Below are positions 25,139-32,555 of a DNA stretch of 64,000 bases, piece by piece. The translations under genes and the position numbers were made by a program. The stretch comes from Ruminococcus sp. (GTDB lineage: Bacteria; Bacillota; Clostridia; Oscillospirales; Ruminococcaceae), in assembly GCA_017471405.1 (NCBI GenBank), contig JAFUTK010000019.1:1-64000 (forward strand). The letters run 5' to 3'. The notes under the pieces are model-generated. The model did not search any database. It was not told the DNA's origin and worked only from the letters and a program-made list of their open reading frames with translations. Position 1 is the stretch's first letter. Each line of letters opens with the position of its first letter.

Positions 25139-26277
25139 AAGCCTGTCTCCTTTAGGAATGTGAGTTCTCTGTTTATCAGGTCAGGTATATCCCTCTCAAA
25201 GCATCTGCCCGAGAAGGCCTCGTGAGGCAGGGGGACAAATCTGCCCTTCCCAGCAATGGGTCTGAACAGCGGGTCTGCAATGATGAGGGAGTGTTTTGCC
25301 AGCTCTCTCTCGCAGACGTCCTCGTCCGGGGCGGAGAGGTCAAAGGGCGAAAGAACGGATAAGTCGCTCTCGCCCACCGTCTCTATCACCCTTGCGGAAA
25401 TCCCCTTATCAAGCGCCAGCGCCGCCGCCATAGACGCGGAGAATATGCTCTCCCCTAACACCGCCGCCATAATGCTCTCACCGGTGCGAAGAGCCAGGGG
25501 CGAGGCCTCCTGCCCTGCCGCGGCGCTTCTAAGCCCGTCGGCAAGGACGCGGGAAAAGCTCTTCCCTATCGGCACTCCCTTTACATAGGGGACGCCGTAC
25601 TCCCGCTTAAGATACTCCGCCGCTTTCACTCCCGTTGAGGATATCACAAGGCTCACCTCCGCCGAGGACATCGCCCGGACGTCATCAAGGGTGCAGCCCA
25701 TTGAAAGGCAGCAGCCGACCTCAAAGCCGTTATCCCGAAGCCACTGCTTTATGCTCTCAACAGAGCCTTTGAGGGAGAAATCCAGCGGGGTGGCGCCGAT
25801 GATGTTTACTTTGCCCTTGCGCCTTTCTGCCGGCTCGCAGAAGTGCCGCACTATCTCCTCAAAGGCGTTAGCCGCCCCGGGGATATAGGAATGCATACCG
25901 TTGGTCTTAACGCTGAACGCCGGTATGCCGGTGCGGTGGCTCACATCAAAGGCTATGGCCTCCATATCCACGCCGGTCATGGCGGGCATAGGGGAAGCGC
26001 AGATGGCTATAAACTCCGGCTTTAGGCGGTTTGCCACCTCCGTTAAGTCGGAGATGAATTTCTCGTCGTTGCCCATAACGGCGTCGCTTTCGGTGAGGGC
26101 GGAGATGTACATCATACTGCTCCCGCGATACCACCGGGGCTCATCGTGTGTGGTGTAGGTGGAGTTGCAGCCGGAGGCATCGTGAATGACGGTCATTCCT
26201 CCCAGCTCAAACAGCGCCGAGCATACGCCGGAGGTGTCCGCCGCGTAGATGGATAATATCTGTGCAGTCTGATTCAT
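25135..26277 (-). CDS. Nitrogenase component-1-like protein, set 1, NifK-type subunit
   Basis: The 380-residue protein is a component 1 superfamily member. Three Cys match NifK-type cluster ligands in order and rough spacing: Cys19 ([13 protein letters not shown]), Cys37 ([10 protein letters not shown]) and Cys93 ([15 protein letters not shown]). [15 protein letters not shown] and [14 protein letters not shown] are shared with the 22046-23092 paralogue. No FeMo-cofactor insertion or homocitrate motif can be recognised. The start at 26277 is chosen because it gives an ATGA overlap with the preceding gene; an in-frame start at 26364 would overlap by 91 bases. It is also overlapped by ATGA with the Fe protein gene that follows. 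Confidence 0.85.
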   Translation of the reverse strand: MNQTAQILSIYAADTSGVCSALFELGGMTVIHDASGCNSTYTTHDEPRWYRGSSMMYISALTESDAVMGNDEKFISDLTEVANRLKPEFIAICASPMPAMTGVDMEAIAFDVSHRTGIPAFSVKTNGMHSYIPGAANAFEEIVRHFCEPAERRKGKVNIIGATPLDFSLKGSVESIKQWLRDNGFEVGCCLSMGCTLDDVRAMSSAEVSLVISSTGVKAAEYLKREYGVPYVKGVPIGKSFSRVLADGLRSAAAGQEASPLALRTGESIMAAVLGESIFSASMAAALALDKGISARVIETVGESDLSVLSPFDLSAPDEDVCERELAKHSLIIADPLFRPIAGKGRFVPLPHEAFSGRCFERDIPDLINRELTFLKETGL

Positions 26278-27593
26278 AGGCAGCTCTCGCACCCCCAACC
26301 CTTGTGACTGATGACCCTTCTTGTATCCTTCGGCACCCTTGCCGCCTCCTCCAAGAGCTTGCAAAGCGAGACTATCCCGCCGAAGCCGTAGAGCCCGCCG
26401 CCGTAAACGATATCCACAAAGCGGTCGGTGTTGTTGAAGTAAGCGGCCTTCTGACCTATTGCCAGCACGCTGCTGTCCGGCTCGGGAGCAGCAAAGGTCA
26501 TAGCTGCGTCCAGCGTGGGGAAGATGTCGATATCCGCGCCCAACGCTTTCAGCTTATCAAACGCTGCCCTCTCCTCCGGGATAAACACATCAGAGTATAT
26601 GCTTTTGACGTTAAAGCCGTGCTCGCACAGCAGCAGCGCCATCCCCAGAGGCCGGGGCGTGGCGGTATGGTCTATGGATATGGGTCTGCCGCCCAGCGTT
26701 TCTTTAAGCGAGGCAAGAGCCTTCTCCGCCGCCCCGCGGTAAGGAGCGGTATCAAACCGGACAATTCCCAGCCGCTCGCAAAGCTTATCATAACAGCTCT
26801 CTATCTCGTCGTAATCATAGCACAGGGGGAGGTAGAGCACATCTATCCCCAGCGTTTTGTTCAGCTCCTTGACGGAGGCGTAGGCAGTGGGCTGAGTGGA
26901 TATGCAGAACTCCGCGCTCCCCAGCGAGAGGTACTCCTCATAGCTTTTGCAAAGGGGCAGCTCCCAGGTTCTCTTGCCGGCAGCGGCGAGGATATCGAAA
27001 AGCTCGCTTTGCTTATCAAAGGTAAACTGTGTTCCGGTAAGTCCCACTAAAGAATTATCCGTCGGCAGCTTCTTCACCGGCTTATACAGCTGGCGGTACA
27101 TCATCGCTTCGGGGGACATTGCCTTGCGCATGGTGGGTATCATATAGCAGTCCACAAAGTCGATATCGGGGTAAAGCTCCGAGAGGCTTTGCTGTATCAC
27201 TCTGAAATCGCAGCCCTCGAAGATATGCATACAGCTCAAAAAGACTGTAATGCAGCGTGGGTGGCTGGGAAGTCTGTCGATGATGTGGGCGCAGCCCTCC
27301 ACGACCCGCTGCTCCATTTCACCCGACCACATATCCTGCTCCCGCAGAGACACCCAGGACATTCTCTCCATAGCGTTCATCTCGGCAGCGGTTAGGATAA
27401 CGCCCCGCAGGCAGCCCTGAGCACAGACATATATCTGATGTGATTCGGGTATGAGCATTGCGGTATGGACGATATTCCACACCCCCCTTGCAGGGGGATT
27501 ATATTCGAGCCCGCCCGCAAACGGAGCCGGAAAGGCCGCGTCTGTGAGCTTTACTGGCCGGGGAGCTCTGTCCCCGTTTATCGGTTTAAGCAT
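26274..27593 (-). CDS. Nitrogenase component-1-like protein, set 1, NifD-type subunit
   Basis: The 439-residue protein matches the nitrogenase component 1 superfamily. YVCAQGCLRGVIL (Cys57, Cys61) recalls the first P-cluster Cys loop of NifD, and VFLSCMHIFEGCDF (Cys121, Cys128) lies where the third ligand loop is expected. VDCYMIPT, QPTAYASVKELNKTLG, a Rossmann-like second half and GLYGFGGIVSLCKLLEEA complete the fold. The C-terminus ends in GWGCESCL, with a CxxC that is not usual in NifD. The ATG at 27593 has GGTG just upstream; a GTG 9 bases earlier is possible. It pairs with the 25135-26277 product. The reaction is unknown; these proteins are far shorter than N2-reducing NifDK. Confidence 0.84.
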   Translation of the reverse strand: MLKPINGDRAPRPVKLTDAAFPAPFAGGLEYNPPARGVWNIVHTAMLIPESHQIYVCAQGCLRGVILTAAEMNAMERMSWVSLREQDMWSGEMEQRVVEGCAHIIDRLPSHPRCITVFLSCMHIFEGCDFRVIQQSLSELYPDIDFVDCYMIPTMRKAMSPEAMMYRQLYKPVKKLPTDNSLVGLTGTQFTFDKQSELFDILAAAGKRTWELPLCKSYEEYLSLGSAEFCISTQPTAYASVKELNKTLGIDVLYLPLCYDYDEIESCYDKLCERLGIVRFDTAPYRGAAEKALASLKETLGGRPISIDHTATPRPLGMALLLCEHGFNVKSIYSDVFIPEERAAFDKLKALGADIDIFPTLDAAMTFAAPEPDSSVLAIGQKAAYFNNTDRFVDIVYGGGLYGFGGIVSLCKLLEEAARVPKDTRRVISHKGWGCESCL

Positions 27594-27611
27594 TTTTATC
27601 ACCGTTCTTAT

Positions 27612-27648
27612 CCAATTCGGGATTCGGAGTTCGTAATTCCGAATTAAT
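27612..27648. repeat. Dispersed AATTCCG repeat, copy 3
   Basis: CCAATTCGGGATTCGGAG followed by TTCGTAATTCCGAATTAA fills the gap between nifH-like set 1 and the NifD-type gene. It matches the reverse complement of the 14541 copy at most positions. Confidence 0.55.
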
Positions 27649-28384
27649 TCAGTATTCTCTCCGCTGCCGCCAGCAGCTGACCCGCTTCCTTACTTTCGGG
27701 GAACAGCTCAACCATTGGCTTGTGCTCTGCCTCACACCGCTCGAACAGCTCAGAACGGTCTATCCGCGCTATGACCTCTGTGGAGAAATCCGCCGCAAGA
27801 GTATCCGCCTTGGCGTCCTCGTCCCGGACGTTTCTTCTGTTAAGTATTATCCCGCCCAGCTGGGCGTAATCTCTTGTCTTGAAATTCTCCACAGCCATTG
27901 CGATGTTCGCCGCTGCGTATATGGACATATTCTCCCCGGAGGTGACGATGTAGACCTTATCGGCGTAGCCCTTTCTCATAGGCATCGTGAACCCTCCGCA
28001 GACCACGTCCCCCAGCACGTCGTAGATGACTACGTCCGGCTTGTAGACCTCATAGGCGCCCTTTTCCTCCAGCGCCTCAAGTGCTGTGATTATCCCTCTG
28101 CCGGCGCAGCCCAGCCCGGGGACGGGTCCTCCCGCCTCAACGCAGAGCACCCCCATAGAGCCCATTGTGACCATATCCTCCAGTGTAAAGGGCTTGCCCG
28201 CCCTGACCAGCTCCAGCACAGTGGTAAGCCTTTTTCCTCCCAACAGCAGAGAGGTGGAATCAGCCTTAGGGTCGCAGCCGATCTGTAAAACGGTCAGCCC
28301 CTTCTTCGCAAAGGCGGAGCTTAAATTGGACGAGAGGGTGGACTTCCCTATCCCGCCCTTGCCGTATATTGCAAGCTTTATCAT
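27644..28384 (-). CDS. NifH/BchL-type Fe protein, set 1
   Basis: The 246-residue NifH-family ATPase has an intact P-loop ([10 protein letters not shown], residues 7-16), switch CDPKADST, both cluster Cys (Cys93 in GLGCAGRG, Cys129 in GDVVCGGF) and the Arg of CAGRG. It shares about the same framework as the second copy at 24374-25138 (for example [12 protein letters not shown] and ILNRRNVR/E) but differs in the middle, so each copy is probably matched to its own component 1. GGGGAGG precedes the ATG. It is separated from the TM1266-type gene by a 329-base structured gap and from the NifD-type gene by 50 bases. Confidence 0.92.
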   Translation of the reverse strand: MIKLAIYGKGGIGKSTLSSNLSSAFAKKGLTVLQIGCDPKADSTSLLLGGKRLTTVLELVRAGKPFTLEDMVTMGSMGVLCVEAGGPVPGLGCAGRGIITALEALEEKGAYEVYKPDVVIYDVLGDVVCGGFTMPMRKGYADKVYIVTSGENMSIYAAANIAMAVENFKTRDYAQLGGIILNRRNVRDEDAKADTLAADFSTEVIARIDRSELFERCEAEHKPMVELFPESKEAGQLLAAAERILN

Positions 28385-28403
28385 ATCAAAGCCTCCCCTT
28401 TTT

Positions 28404-28594
28404 CAATTCACAATGCACAATTCACAATGCACAATTAATTGTGCGCCTGCGGCGCGTTATGCCCATTCAAGCACTTTAGTCAGAAATAACAAAGCACAAA
28501 AGCATCATATCACATCGCACTGCGGTGCCCGTATGGGAATCAGTCCGCGCAGCGGACTCCGTCATTGTGCATTGTGCATTGTGAATTGTGCATT
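28404..28594. mobile_element. MITE-like element with terminal inverted repeats
   Basis: The left end (28404-28436) is built of CAATTCACAATGCACAATT units; the right end (28563-28594) is its reverse complement (ATTGTGCATTGTGAATTGTG). The 126-base interior has two perfect small hairpins: GCGCC-TGC-GGCGC near 28442-28454 and AGTCCGC-GCA-GCGGACT near 28547-28563. No transposase is encoded. It sits between the terminator and nifH-like set 1. Confidence 0.6.
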
Positions 28595-28647
28595 AAAAAA
28601 CGCCGTATCCCAAGATACAGCGTCCCACACCCCTGCCCGGGGGGCAG
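28595..28647 (-). terminator. Intrinsic terminator or attenuator between TM1266-type and nifH-like genes
   Basis: On the minus strand ACGCTGTATC-TTGG-GATACGGCGT (28600-28623) is followed by six T. A second stem, CTGCCC-CCC-GGGCAG (28633-28647), lies just upstream. Because this terminator sits inside an otherwise tightly packed operon, it may be a regulated attenuator for the nitrogenase-like genes. Confidence 0.65.
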
Positions 28648-28713
28648 CGGTCTCACGTTATCTCGGCTTTCATCTCAATATGATTTCGATGTCAGGTAAG
28701 ATGTTTGTAATAT

Positions 28714-28959
28714 TCATTCCGGGGAGTACACCGTTTTTGCGGTGACACCCTTTATCCGGCCTATCTTTCCGGCAAGGGTGTTTATCACGTCCTGCGAGGC
28801 GTCCACCGCCACGCTGATGATGCTTATCCCCTTCTTCGGATAGGGCAGGCCCATTCTCCCGATGATGTACCTGCCGTACTCGTGCAGCACAGCGTTTATC
28901 TCATTGGCGGCCTCGGTGTCCTTGACTATGACGGCGATGACCGCGGCGCGTGTTTCCAT
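28714..28959 (-). CDS. TM1266-type ACT-like regulator of iron hydrogenase systems
   Basis: The 81-residue protein matches the TM1266 family, small ferredoxin-fold/ACT-like proteins usually encoded with [FeFe] hydrogenase and its maturases HydEFG: AAVIAVIVKDTEAANEINAVL, then YGRYIIGRMGLPYPKKGISIISVAVDAS, then the ending GRIKGVTAKTVYS. They are thought to be regulators or ligand sensors; the ligand is not known to me. Here it is the first gene behind a consensus promoter (28983-29011) and lies ahead of two nitrogenase-like sets and hypFCDE, not hydEFG. A terminator and a MITE-like element separate it from the next gene, so co-transcription needs readthrough. Confidence 0.85.
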   Translation of the reverse strand: METRAAVIAVIVKDTEAANEINAVLHEYGRYIIGRMGLPYPKKGISIISVAVDASQDVINTLAGKIGRIKGVTAKTVYSPE

Positions 28960-28982
28960 AGCATCACTTTCTTTCCTCTGAT

Positions 28983-29011
28983 ATTATACCATATCCGTCC
29001 ACAAAAGTCAA
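28983..29011 (-). promoter_or_regulatory. Promoter of the TM1266/nif-like/hyp operon
   Basis: On the minus strand TTGACT (29011-29006), a 17-base spacer and TATAAT (28988-28983). The predicted transcript starts about 17-20 bases before the TM1266-type ATG, so there is little leader. Confidence 0.8.
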
Positions 29012-29274
29012 CCGCACGTCGTGCGGCACGCAAGCCGTCGCGCCCGGCTTTGGGGAGGAGGCAAATTCGGTGTCGCTCCGGAACGTCACTTCGGCGTATG
29101 CCGCGCTGTGCTTTGTGTTACGCAGCAATTCCCTGTATTTGGATATTTGGCACCGTTGGCTGATAAACATATCCTATAATGCAAATGTATAGGATAGTGC
29201 ATTGACCCCGCATTTGCGATATGCTATAATTGACTTATCGGATACTGAGAGGCAGCTTGCAGCTGTCAAGCTCT

Positions 29275-29401
29275 GAAACTTTCCGAAACAATCGAAACCC
29301 ATTTTGCTATAAATTATTTTTTATTACCATATATTTTTTATCTCTTAAAAATATTTTTTTATACGCGCTTAATTTATAAAATAGAGTTTCGGAGGTTTCG
29401 G
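29275..29401 (+). promoter_or_regulatory. Inverted GTTTCGG motif pair before the alcohol dehydrogenase operon
   Basis: GAAACTTTCCGAAAC at 29275-29289 is nearly the reverse complement of GTTTCGGAGGTTTCGG at 29386-29401. The second copy also contains a direct repeat of GTTTCGG. Spacing and position suggest a regulator site pair; the regulator is unknown. Confidence 0.4.
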
Positions 29402-29544
29402 AATGAGTCCAAAAAATTACCCTGTATGTGTGATATAGACAAATCCTCATACACAGATTTGGTGAAAAGGGAGAAATTCCTTAAAAATAAAGGATATTGC
29501 TCATTGCAGCATTTATTTGATAAAACAGAAAGGAAGATGTCACA

Positions 29545-30726
29545 GTGAATGATTTTAATTTCTACAGTCCCACCGAGTTCGTGTTCGGAAGAGGCAGAGA
29601 GAATGAGGCCGGCTTCTATGTAAAGAAGTACTCCGGCAGCCGGATGCTTATCCACTACGGCGAAGGCTCGGCAGTTCGCTCCGGAGTGCTGGACAGAGTG
29701 AAGAAGTCCTTAGACGAGCAGGGCATTTACCACTGCGAGCTGGGCGGCGTTGCGCCCAACCCCAGAGACACTCTGGTCTACAAGGGCATTGAGCTTGTCA
29801 AGGCAGAGGGGCTCGATTTTATCCTCGCCATTGGCGGCGGCTCGGTCATTGACAGTGCCAAGGCCATAGCCATGGGCGCCTGCTACGACGGCGATTTCTG
29901 GGATTTCTACAGCAAGAAGGCCAGATGTGAGGGGGCGCTCCCGGTGGCCACTGTTCTGACTATCGCGGCTGCCGGCAGCGAGGGCTCCGGTGATTCTGTC
30001 ATCACCAAGGAGGAGGGTATGCTCAAGCGCGGAGCGGGCTCCGACTACATCCGTCCCCGTTTCTCCATACTCGACCCGGAACTGACCCAGACCCTGCCCC
30101 CTTATCAGACCGCCTGCGGAGCCACCGATATTATGGCTCACGTTTTCGAGCGCTACTTCACCAACACCACCGAGGTGGAGATAACCGACCGCCTCTGCGA
30201 GGCCGTGCTGCTGACTATGTTAAAGGAGACCCCCCGGGTCATCGCTGACCCTAACAACTACGACGCCCGCGCTAACATTATGTGGGCGGGAATGGTGGCT
30301 CACAACAACATCGTCGGCGTAGGCAGGCAGCAGGACTGGAACTCCCACAGTCTGGAGCACGAGCTCTCCGCACTTTACGATGTGGCTCACGGCGCCGGTC
30401 TTGCGGTGATAATGCCCGCTTGGATGGAGTATGTCCACAACCACAACGTTCTGCGCTTCTGCCAGATGGCTACCCGCGTTTTCGGCTGCCAGATGGATTT
30501 TGAAAATCCTGAGGCTACGGCTTTAGAGGGTATCAGGCGCTTCCGCCAGTTCTTAAAGAGCATAGGTATGCCCATCAACTTCGCCGAGCTGGGCGCCAAG
30601 GAGGAGGATATTCCTCTGCTGGTGGAAAAGCTGGGCGTGGGGGACGGCAAGCGCGCCGGCTTTATGGAGCTTGACCGCAGCGACGTTACCAACATCTACA
30701 AGCTGGCTGTAAAGGCAGCACTTTAA
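29545..30726 (+). CDS. Iron-containing alcohol dehydrogenase
   Basis: The 393-residue cytoplasmic enzyme resembles NAD(P)H-dependent butanol dehydrogenase/YqhD-type group III alcohol dehydrogenases, which interconvert alcohols and aldehydes or ketones. Visible are the GGGS nucleotide-binding turn (AIGGGSVIDSAKAIA), metal ligands in CGATDIMAHVFE (Asp, His), HSLEHELSALYD (His) and DVAHGAGLAVIMP (His), and LTIAAAGSEGSG. The likely start is GTG at 29545 with AAGGAAG 8 bases upstream. It is the first gene of an operon with an epimerase (11-base gap) and an SDR. In a fermenter it may dispose of reducing power; the true substrate is unknown. Confidence 0.93.
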   Translation: MNDFNFYSPTEFVFGRGRENEAGFYVKKYSGSRMLIHYGEGSAVRSGVLDRVKKSLDEQGIYHCELGGVAPNPRDTLVYKGIELVKAEGLDFILAIGGGSVIDSAKAIAMGACYDGDFWDFYSKKARCEGALPVATVLTIAAAGSEGSGDSVITKEEGMLKRGAGSDYIRPRFSILDPELTQTLPPYQTACGATDIMAHVFERYFTNTTEVEITDRLCEAVLLTMLKETPRVIADPNNYDARANIMWAGMVAHNNIVGVGRQQDWNSHSLEHELSALYDVAHGAGLAVIMPAWMEYVHNHNVLRFCQMATRVFGCQMDFENPEATALEGIRRFRQFLKSIGMPINFAELGAKEEDIPLLVEKLGVGDGKRAGFMELDRSDVTNIYKLAVKAAL

Positions 30727-30737
30727 GGAGGACGGCT

Positions 30738-31754
30738 ATGAAGATATTATTCATCGGAGGCACGGGCACCATAAGCATGGCTATCACCCGCCTGCTGGCT
30801 GAAAGAGGCGAGGAGGTCTATCTGCTCAACCGCGGCAGCAGGAATACAGGGCTGCCGGAGAACGTAAAGACCATACGGTGCGATATAAACAACGAGCAGG
30901 AGGCTGCCGCAGCTTTGGAGGGAATGACCTTCGACTGCGTCGGGGAGTTCATCGGATTTGTTCCCGCCCAGCTGGAACGGGACTTCCGACTCTTTAACGG
31001 CAGGACCAAGCAGTTTATCTATATCTCCTCCGCGTCGGCATATCAGAAGCCGCCCAAGTCGCCCTACATCACCGAGGAGACCCCTCTTGAGAACCCCTAC
31101 TGGGAATACTCCCGCAACAAGAAGGCCTGCGAGGAATACCTGTTTGCGCGTTACCGGGAGCAGGACTTCCCTGTGACGGTAGTGCGCCCCAGCCACACCT
31201 ATGACGAGCGCAGCGTGCCGCTGGGTGTTCACGGCAGCGGCGGCAGCTGGCAGGTGGTAAAGCGCATTATGGAGGGCAAGCCGGTGATAATCCACGGCGA
31301 CGGCACCTCCCTCTGGACCATAACCCACAACAGCGATTTCGCTGTTGCTTATGCCGGGCTCATCGGCAATCCCAAGGCTATTGGTGAGGCGTTTCACATC
31401 ACCTCCGACGAGAGCGTTACCTGGAACGACATCTACTCCTATATTGCCGAGGCGCTTGGCAAGGAGCTTATGGCATATCACATCTCCTCCGAGACCCTTG
31501 CCGCCGTCAGCGATTACGACTTTGTGGGCAGCCTTACCGGTGACAAGTCCAACACCGTCATATTCGACAACTCCAAGGTGAAGTCGCTGGTGCCGGAGTT
31601 CAAGGCCAAGGTCACTGCAAGAGAAGGCATTGCCCGGGCGGTGAAGTACATCCTCGCCCACCCGGAATATCAGAAGGAGGACAAGGAATTCGACCTCTGG
31701 TGCGATAAAGTCATCGCGGCGGTTGAGAAAATGAGAGGTGAGCTGAATGGTTGA
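30738..31754 (+). CDS. NAD-dependent epimerase/dehydratase family protein
   Basis: The 338-residue protein is an extended SDR: the nucleotide-binding motif GGTGTISMAITRLLAERG (residues 7-24), a conserved YISSASAYQ block, and TEETPLENPYWEYSRNKKACEEY containing the catalytic YxxxK. VRPSHTYDER and the substrate region follow. It resembles CSP41-like or sugar-nucleotide reductases; no exact substrate can be given. It lies 11 bases after the alcohol dehydrogenase gene and overlaps the following SDR gene by 8 bases, so the three are a translationally linked oxidoreductase operon, perhaps for a sugar or polyol. Confidence 0.9.
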   Translation: MKILFIGGTGTISMAITRLLAERGEEVYLLNRGSRNTGLPENVKTIRCDINNEQEAAAALEGMTFDCVGEFIGFVPAQLERDFRLFNGRTKQFIYISSASAYQKPPKSPYITEETPLENPYWEYSRNKKACEEYLFARYREQDFPVTVVRPSHTYDERSVPLGVHGSGGSWQVVKRIMEGKPVIIHGDGTSLWTITHNSDFAVAYAGLIGNPKAIGEAFHITSDESVTWNDIYSYIAEALGKELMAYHISSETLAAVSDYDFVGSLTGDKSNTVIFDNSKVKSLVPEFKAKVTAREGIARAVKYILAHPEYQKEDKEFDLWCDKVIAAVEKMRGELNG

Positions 31755-32505
31755 CGTTCGCGGCAGATGGGTGCTCATAACCGGCGCCGCAAGGGGCATA
31801 GGTAAGGGCGCTGCCCTCTTTATGGCGCAGCGGGGCGCCAACCTTATCCTTCAAGGCAGGACTAAGGAGCACTGTGCAGATACGCTGGCTCAGGTAACGG
31901 CGCTGGGTGTAAAGGCATATGCAGTGGGGGCGGAGTTCTCCGACCTCTCGCAGGTGAGCGCAATGCTCTCGGAGATAGACGCTCTGGGCGTTGACGTGGA
32001 CATCGTGCTGAACAATGCGGGCATACAGATAGCCTACCGCAGCGACTGGTTCACCACCCCGCCCTCCGATTTTGAAGAGAGCTTCAAGATAAACACCATC
32101 GCCCCGATGATGATAGTCTACCACTTTCTGCCGAAGATGGCAAAGCGGGGCTTCGGGCGGATAGTCAACACCACCAGCGGAATACGTCTCGAGCCGGAGC
32201 AGGCGGGCTATTCCGCCAGCAAGGCAGCGCTGGACAAGGTGACTATGGATCTCGCCTCCAAGTACGACGGAACGGATGTCTGCATAAACATCACCGACCC
32301 GGGCTGGTGCCGCACTGACTTGGGCGGTCAGCACGCCCCCAACGCTCCGGAGAGCTCCCTCCCGGGAGTAGTGGTGGGAGCCTTCATCGACGACAAGCGC
32401 TCCGGCAGGAATTTCTCCGCCGGGAACTTCTACGGTATGACGCTGGAGGAGGCTGTCGCCAAGGCAGAGGATAGCTTTCCTCGCTATACCGGCTCCATCG
32501 GATAA
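31747..32505 (+). CDS. Short-chain dehydrogenase/reductase
   Basis: The 252-residue protein is a classical SDR with TGAARGIGKGAALFM (cofactor motif near residue 12), NNAGIQIAY, the catalytic Ser in NTTSGIRL and YSASKAALDK carrying YxxxK. It resembles 3-oxoacyl-ACP reductase and gluconate 5-dehydrogenase types. AGAGGTGAG lies just upstream of the ATG, inside the end of the preceding gene. Third and last gene of the operon; a bidirectional terminator follows at 32509. Confidence 0.9.
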   Translation: MVDVRGRWVLITGAARGIGKGAALFMAQRGANLILQGRTKEHCADTLAQVTALGVKAYAVGAEFSDLSQVSAMLSEIDALGVDVDIVLNNAGIQIAYRSDWFTTPPSDFEESFKINTIAPMMIVYHFLPKMAKRGFGRIVNTTSGIRLEPEQAGYSASKAALDKVTMDLASKYDGTDVCINITDPGWCRTDLGGQHAPNAPESSLPGVVVGAFIDDKRSGRNFSAGNFYGMTLEEAVAKAEDSFPRYTGSIG

Positions 32506-32508
32506 AAC

Positions 32509-32537
32509 AAAAGCGCCCCGCCGGGCGCTTTTCTTTT
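32509..32537. terminator. Bidirectional terminator, SDR operon and MATE gene
   Basis: AAAAGCGCCC pairs with GGGCGCTTTT, followed by CTTTT, between two convergent genes. Confidence 0.8.
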
Positions 32538-32555
32538 GTGGAAGTGCAAAGGATA

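Larger units (their letters stand above)
28385..28713. other. Structured 329-base gap inside the nif-like operon
   Basis: No gene is visible. From the TM1266-type stop toward nifH-like (minus strand) it holds a GC-rich hairpin (CTGCCC/GGGCAG, 28633-28647), an intrinsic terminator (28595-28623), and a MITE-like element with about 30-base inverted termini (28404-28594). Confidence 0.6.
28960..29544. other. 585-base divergent intergenic region, AT-rich
   Basis: It holds the promoter of the minus-strand operon (28983-29011), a stretch around 29020-29170 that resembles low-complexity intergenic filler with no supported gene, and an AT-rich part (29280-29385). The GTTTCGG/CCGAAAC motif pair at 29275-29289 and 29386-29401 is a possible operator for the alcohol dehydrogenase operon. 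Confidence 0.5.

Noticed and set aside
22046..28384. True dinitrogen-fixing nitrogenase (nifHDK)
   Set aside because: The component 1 proteins are too short, no NifB, NifE/N, NifV or NifU/S homologue is present and key FeMo-cofactor motifs cannot be found; nitrogenase-like is the safer call.
22046..28384. Chlorophyll (BchLNB) or F430 (CfbCD) reductase
   Set aside because: There are no other tetrapyrrole genes in the window, two modules are present, and the hyp linkage is unexplained by either pathway.
28086..28745. 219-codon plus-strand ORF across the MITE-like element
   Set aside because: It spans the NifH-like gene in antisense, the repeats and the terminator; no domain.
28964..29170. Minus-strand 68-codon ORF upstream of the TM1266-type gene
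   Set aside because: It covers the operon promoter and has no good ribosome binding site; composition resembles intergenic filler.
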